This document shows, piece by piece, positions 4,138 to 7,570 of a stretch of 7,570 nt of DNA. Made by a program: the position numbers and the translations under genes. Source of the stretch: an uncultured Clostridia bacterium. GTDB taxonomy: Bacteria; Bacillota; Clostridia; Oscillospirales; Acutalibacteraceae. Numbering within the stretch: the first letter of the stretch is position 1; each line of letters begins with the position of its first letter. The notes beneath the pieces were generated by a model that made no database searches, was not told the DNA's origin, and worked only from the letters and a program-made list of their open reading frames with translations. The stretch is taken from assembly GCA_947623765.1 (NCBI GenBank), contig CANQIG010000089.1:1-7570 (forward strand), read 5' to 3'.

Positions 4138-6414
4138 ATGAAACAGATCCGACTTTGGAAACGGTGCCTCCTGCTGACGCTCGCGGCAGCGCTGCTCCTC
4201 CTCGGCGCAGTGCCCGCGTTCGCGGCGGAGACGGAGGGGACGACCCCCGCCGAGACCGTCGTCCTCTACACGACGAACGACATCCACGGCGTCGTCGCGA
4301 ACGTCGCGCCGAAGAACGGCACCGGCGGCGTGATCGGCCTCGCACAGGCGGCGGCGATCCGCGCCTCTACGGAGAACGCGCTCCTCGTCGACGCGGGCGA
4401 CGCCACGCAGGGCGCGTCCTTCGCGACGGTCACGAAGGGCGCGGACGTGATCCGCCTGATGAACGAGGCGGGCTACGCCGCGATGGCCGCCGGGAACCAC
4501 GAGTTCGACTACGGCACGGACGTCCTGCGCGAAAACGAAGCGCTCGCAGAATTCCCGATCCTCTCCGCGAACGTCAAAAAGGACGGCGAACCGCTGCTCA
4601 AGCCCTACACGGTCGTCACAGCCGGCGGGCGGCGGATCGCGCTCATCGGCGTCACGACGTCCTCCACCGCGACCTCCACGAATCCCGCGCAGCTCGCGGG
4701 CGTGACGTTTGAGGACGAGATCGCCGCCGCCGAGCAGACGGTCCTTGCCGTGCAGGCGAGCGAAAAGCCCGACGCGATCGTCCTGCTCTGCCACCTCGGC
4801 GACAACGCCGCCGCGACGAAATGGACGAGCGCCGCCCTGCTCGACGGCCTCTCGGACGCGGCGCGCAGCGCCGTCACCGCCGTCGTCGACGGGCACAGCC
4901 ACACCGAGGAGAACACGACCGGCGCGGGCGGCGTCCCGATCGTCCAGACCGGCACGCAGTTCGGAAAGCTCGGCAAAGTCACGCTGACCTTCGGAACCGA
5001 CGAAACGGGCGCGGCTTCGGTCAAAGCGGAGGGCGCGCTCCTCAGCTACGATGACGCGATGAACTTCCCCCTCACCGAGGCCGGCGAGACCGCGAAAGCG
5101 TCGGTCGAGCAGCTCCTCGCCGAGATCAGCGCCGAGCAGCAAACGGTCCTCGGGGAAACGCTCTGTGAAAACGACCTGACGCTCTGGGGCGGGTACGTCT
5201 ACTATGACTACGTCGAGTCGCGCATCGTCGAGACGGCATACGGCGACTTCGTGACCGACGCGTTCCTCAACAGCCTCAAAGCCTTCGCCGCGGAGAACGA
5301 CCCGCTCGGGCTGCCGCTCGTCGCCGTGGAGAACGGCGGCGGCATCGGCTCGACGCTCGACGCGGGCACGGTGACGCGCGGCGACGTGCTGAACGCGTTC
5401 AACCACGGGAACATGGTCGAAGTGATCGAGATCACCCCGGCGCAGCTCTACGCGGCGCTCGAGGGCGGGTTAGTCACGACCGGGCAGGACGAAACAACGG
5501 GCTTGCTCCTGCGCGAGCGTGTCAGCGGCAGCTTCCTGCAGGCTTCGGGCTTCACCTATGCGTATGACCCGGCGGGCGCGCCCGGCGCGCACGTGACGCG
5601 CGTCACGCTGGCCGACGGCACGGCGCTCTCCCGCACCGACGAGACCACCCATCTGCTCCTCGCGACGAACAACTACGTCGCGACGTTCGCCGGGTTCTCG
5701 GGCGCGGTAAAGCGCGGCGAGCTCGGCGGCGAGGACCTGATCGTCGAGGAATACATTCTGAACCTGACCGCAAACGGCGCGAACCCGCTGCACTACGAAG
5801 CGCCGCTCGACCGCATCGTGATCGACAACGACCGCGCGCCCGAGACGTACAACGTTACGCTGCCGATCCTCGACGCCGCCACGCTTGCGGACGGCAAACC
5901 CGCTCCCGCGCCGGAGGGCCGCGTCGTGCACCTCTCCATCGACGGAGAGAGCAGCCTCCCGTATGTCACGGCAGCTGACGGCTCGATCACCGTCAGCCTG
6001 AGATCGGGCCCGCACACGCTGAAACTCGGGGAATCCGAAGACGGCACGCCGGTCTACGTCAACAACTACTCCGGCTCCGGCACCGTGACGACCGCGGCGG
6101 GGTATTACACGAACACCTTCACCGTCGCGGACGCTTCGACCCTCCCGGCCCCGACTCCCGCCCCGACGGCCACGCCCACGCCGACCCCGACCCCCACTCC
6201 CACTCCCACTGCGACCCCGGTCCCGACCGCGACCCCTGTCCCGACCGCGCCCGCTCTCACGACCGCAACGCCTGTCCCGACGCCGACTGCCATCCCTGCG
6301 CCGCAAACCGGCGACGAGCCGGGCGCCGCGCCCTTTGCGGCTGCGGTGTGCGTCCTTTCGGGCCTCCTCTGCACCGCTTTCGCGGCGTACGCGGCGAAGC
6401 GCAGAGGCCGCTGA
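4138..6414 (+). CDS. Secreted, probably sortase-anchored UshA/5'-nucleotidase-family protein
   Basis: The 758-residue protein probably hydrolyses phosphate esters of nucleotides outside the cell. A signal peptide (1-29) has an RLWKR n-region, a Leu/Ala core and an AFA cleavage site. The metallophosphoesterase domain carries all the expected metal ligands: Asp48 and His50 in NDIHG, Asp88 in GDATQG, Asn120 and His121 in GNHEFDYG, His219 in CHLGD, and His253 and His255 in DGHSH. A 5'-nucleotidase C-terminal domain follows (about 370-565). Its GGGI is followed by Gly404 instead of the usual Arg, and the GGDG loop reads FAGFSG (517-522), so substrate binding may be altered. A beta-rich module (about 590-660, DGS then RSGPHTLKL) resembles transthyretin-like repeats. 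A Pro-Thr stalk (670-720), APQTGD (721-726), a hydrophobic segment and KRRGR complete a wall-anchor signal. UshA is only about 550 residues long. The gene is monocistronic as far as can be seen, with its own promoter. Confidence 0.88.
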   Translation: MKQIRLWKRCLLLTLAAALLLLGAVPAFAAETEGTTPAETVVLYTTNDIHGVVANVAPKNGTGGVIGLAQAAAIRASTENALLVDAGDATQGASFATVTKGADVIRLMNEAGYAAMAAGNHEFDYGTDVLRENEALAEFPILSANVKKDGEPLLKPYTVVTAGGRRIALIGVTTSSTATSTNPAQLAGVTFEDEIAAAEQTVLAVQASEKPDAIVLLCHLGDNAAATKWTSAALLDGLSDAARSAVTAVVDGHSHTEENTTGAGGVPIVQTGTQFGKLGKVTLTFGTDETGAASVKAEGALLSYDDAMNFPLTEAGETAKASVEQLLAEISAEQQTVLGETLCENDLTLWGGYVYYDYVESRIVETAYGDFVTDAFLNSLKAFAAENDPLGLPLVAVENGGGIGSTLDAGTVTRGDVLNAFNHGNMVEVIEITPAQLYAALEGGLVTTGQDETTGLLLRERVSGSFLQASGFTYAYDPAGAPGAHVTRVTLADGTALSRTDETTHLLLATNNYVATFAGFSGAVKRGELGGEDLIVEEYILNLTANGANPLHYEAPLDRIVIDNDRAPETYNVTLPILDAATLADGKPAPAPEGRVVHLSIDGESSLPYVTAADGSITVSLRSGPHTLKLGESEDGTPVYVNNYSGSGTVTTAAGYYTNTFTVADASTLPAPTPAPTATPTPTPTPTPTPTATPVPTATPVPTAPALTTATPVPTPTAIPAPQTGDEPGAAPFAAAVCVLSGLLCTAFAAYAAKRRGR
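6145..6300 (+). repeat. Pro-Thr-coding low-complexity repeat tract
   Basis: This stretch encodes the Pro/Thr/Ala stalk of the nucleotidase. At DNA level it includes three perfect tandem copies of CCCACT (6193-6210) and two 18-bp copies starting GACCCC (6213-6230 and 6231-6248) that differ at one position. Units are multiples of three, so copy-number change would lengthen or shorten the stalk without shifting the frame. Such stalks typically lift a surface domain through the peptidoglycan. Confidence 0.8.
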
Positions 6415-6430
6415 CCCTCCTTTCGGGGAC

Positions 6431-6446
6431 AAAAAACAGGTTTTTT
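6431..6446 (+). terminator. Weak possible terminator after the nucleotidase gene
   Basis: AAAAAA (6431-6436), loop CAGG and TTTTTT (6441-6446) can fold into a 6-bp all-AT stem 16 nt after the stop codon. The stem lacks the GC-rich base of a normal intrinsic terminator, so termination may be poor or factor-dependent. The same sequence reads symmetrically on both strands. Confidence 0.2.
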
Positions 6447-6478
6447 CGTGAAAATCAACAGTCTGCACAAAAAAGCCC

Positions 6479-6507
6479 TTGCGTTCCGAATTGTTGTGTG
6501 ATAAAAT
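6479..6507 (+). promoter_or_regulatory. Promoter for the GH3 glycosidase gene
   Basis: TTGCGT (6479-6484), a 17-bp spacer and TAAAAT (6502-6507) preceded by TG at 6499-6500 form an extended -10 sigma-70-type promoter. Transcription should start near 6514. An imperfect palindrome with GATA/TATC arms around GGATCC (6512-6526) would overlap the start point and could be an operator. The leader to the ATG at 6554 is about 40 nt. Confidence 0.65.
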
Positions 6508-6553
6508 ACAAGATAAGGATCCTATCCCCGAAACGAAAGGAGTTCATCAAAGT

Positions 6554-7570
6554 ATGGAAGTAACATTCCGTATGCAGCAAAGCGCCGTCGTCGCCCGCAA
6601 GGCCGCCGCGGAAGGCATCGTGCTGCTGAAAAACGACAAGACCCTGCCGCTGAAGGCGGGCACGAAGGTCGCCGTCTTCGGCGTGGGCCAGGTGCTGACC
6701 ATCAAGGGCGGCACGGGCTCCGGCGAGGTCAACAACCTCAAGTCCGTCAACATCCTCGAGGGCCTCGAGAATGAAGCGAAGCTCACCGTCGACGCCGGGC
6801 TCGCCGCGCAGTACCGCGCGTGGGCAGAGGCGCATCCGCCGGTCAAGCCCGGCCTTTTCTCCGGTGACACGCAGAAGAACTACAACGACGAGCTGCCCGT
6901 CGACCAGATCGACGTCGCGGCCGTCGCCGGAAAGAACGACGCGGCCGTCGTGGTCGTCTCCCGCATCGCGGGCGAGGGTGCGGATATGCTCGCGAAGAAG
7001 GGCACCGTCATGCTCACCGACGACGAGACCGCCCTCATCGAGGCCGTCTCCGCCGCGTTCGGAAAGACCGTTCTGCTCCTCAACGTCCCGGGCTACATCG
7101 ACGTCGCGGGCGTGATGCCGAAGGTCTCCGCCATGCTCTTCATCGGCCTGCCCGGTCAGGAGGGCGGCGGCGCGGTCGCCGATGTCCTCACCGGCACGGT
7201 ACCGGTCAGCGGCAAGCTCACCGACACTTGGCCGCTCAGCTTCGCCGACGACCCGACCCACGAATATTATAGCAAGCTGATCCCGAACGGCAACAAGTCC
7301 CCGAGCCAGTTCACCCGCCAGCTCGAAGACCAGACCGACGCGCCGTACCACGACGACATCTATGTCGGCTACCGCTACTATGACACCTTCGGCAAGGACG
7401 TGCTGTTCCCGTTCGGCTTCGGCCTTTCCTACGGCCGCCCGGAGATCTCCGACGTGGACGTCTCCCGCGAGGCCGACGAGATCACCGTCACCGCGAAGGT
7501 CACGAACAAGTGCCCGAAGAACGCCGTGCGCGAAGTCGTGCAGGTGTATGTCTCCGCGCCGGACGGCAAG
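6554..7570 (+). CDS. Glycoside hydrolase family 3 protein (beta-glucosidase-like, permuted), 3' end missing
   Basis: The window holds the first 339 codons, open to the last base. The start ATG has AAAGGAG 11 nt upstream. The protein begins directly with what is normally the C-terminal GH3 domain: AEGIVLLKND (19-28), GGTGSGEVNN (52-61), GEGADM (140-145), GLPGQEGG (198-205), YVGYRYYDTF (270-279) and FPFGFGLSY (285-293). A fibronectin III-like domain then starts (about 300 onward, EVVQVYVSAP). The catalytic TIM barrel with its nucleophile Asp should therefore lie downstream, outside the window. This reversed order is known in Ruminococcus albus and Butyrivibrio fibrisolvens beta-glucosidases. 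Glu141 is the likely acid/base, although the usual EGxDR reads EGADM. There is no signal peptide, so it probably cleaves imported oligosaccharides or glycosides in the cytoplasm. The sugar specificity (glucose, xylose, N-acetylglucosamine) cannot be read from this part. Confidence 0.9.
   Translation, partial: MEVTFRMQQSAVVARKAAAEGIVLLKNDKTLPLKAGTKVAVFGVGQVLTIKGGTGSGEVNNLKSVNILEGLENEAKLTVDAGLAAQYRAWAEAHPPVKPGLFSGDTQKNYNDELPVDQIDVAAVAGKNDAAVVVVSRIAGEGADMLAKKGTVMLTDDETALIEAVSAAFGKTVLLLNVPGYIDVAGVMPKVSAMLFIGLPGQEGGGAVADVLTGTVPVSGKLTDTWPLSFADDPTHEYYSKLIPNGNKSPSQFTRQLEDQTDAPYHDDIYVGYRYYDTFGKDVLFPFGFGLSYGRPEISDVDVSREADEITVTAKVTNKCPKNAVREVVQVYVSAPDGK

Larger units (their letters stand above)
6415..6553 (+). 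other. Intergenic spacer between the nucleotidase and GH3 genes
   Basis: This 139-bp, AT-rich spacer holds a weak A6/T6 hairpin (6431-6446), a short inverted repeat TTTTC-GT-GAAAA (6443-6454), the GH3 promoter (6479-6507), an imperfect palindrome near the transcription start (6512-6526) and the GH3 ribosome site AAAGGAG (6536-6542). No small gene is evident. A catabolite-response element could be expected before a glycosidase gene, but I see no convincing match. Confidence 0.65.

Noticed and set aside
4132..5406. Long minus-strand open frame opposite the nucleotidase gene
   Set aside because: It is Arg/Val/Glu-rich shadow sequence with no motif and no ribosome site; the plus strand encodes a clear metallophosphoesterase.
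6360..6412. Inverted repeat GGCCT...GCAGAGGCC near the nucleotidase 3' end as a terminator
   Set aside because: It lies wholly in coding sequence, contains a bulge and is not followed by a T run.
6455..7351. Minus-strand open frame opposite the GH3 gene
   Set aside because: The plus strand has continuous GH3 motifs to the window end, while the minus frame gives Asp/Gly/Arg-rich sequence without similarity to any family I know.
1..7570. Search for CRISPR arrays, tRNA or rRNA genes, insertion sequences, toxin-antitoxin or defence genes
   Set aside because: No regularly spaced repeats, cloverleaf genes, transposase motifs or terminal inverted repeats are seen; the six recognised proteins are metabolic, RNA-modifying or surface enzymes.

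Overview
The window looks like chromosomal DNA from a GC-rich, low-profile Firmicute, most likely an uncultured or gut-type member of the Clostridia. Three things point there: a signal peptide plus a C-terminal sortase-type anchor (APQTGD, hydrophobic segment, KRRGR tail) on a surface nucleotidase; a GH3 glycosidase with the permuted domain order known from Ruminococcus and Butyrivibrio; and an MmcQ/YjbR protein fused to an EVE/PUA-like domain, a form I recall from clostridial genomes. The GC-rich third codon positions open many long shadow frames; only six frames carry recognisable proteins. The genus cannot be named from the sequence.

Left half (about 1-3927, minus strand). Reading leftward from 3927: an MmcQ/YjbR-EVE protein; a 53-bp gap; then a tight three-gene unit. 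That unit is a YdiB-like shikimate/quinate dehydrogenase (aroE), a TRM11-like RNA methyltransferase overlapping it by 4 bp (ATGA), and an RlmI-like 23S rRNA cytosine methyltransferase overlapping by 8 bp. A near-consensus promoter for the three-gene unit lies across the end of the MmcQ gene. A probable intrinsic terminator sits at the left edge, overlapping the rlmI stop codon.

Middle (3928-4137). This is a divergent control region. An extended -10 promoter faces left to the MmcQ gene and a TTGCCA-N17-TATAAT promoter faces right to the nucleotidase gene. Between them is a TTTGCGCA direct repeat with 20-bp spacing, one copy being part of a perfect palindrome. A GC hairpin lies directly before the nucleotidase ribosome binding site.

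Right half (4138-7570, plus strand). A secreted, probably wall-anchored UshA/5'-nucleotidase-family metallophosphoesterase with a Pro-Thr stalk is followed by a 139-bp spacer with its own promoter. After that comes the first 339 codons of a cytoplasmic GH3 glycosidase that runs off the window.

The genes do not form one pathway. Roles are aromatic biosynthesis or quinate metabolism coupled to RNA modification on the left, and nutrient scavenging (nucleotides, glycosides) on the right. I found no mobile element, CRISPR array, tRNA, rRNA or defence system, and no clearly new multi-gene system. The most unusual items are the nucleotidase with an altered substrate-binding C-terminal domain, the two-domain MmcQ-EVE protein, and the repeat-bearing divergent promoter region.
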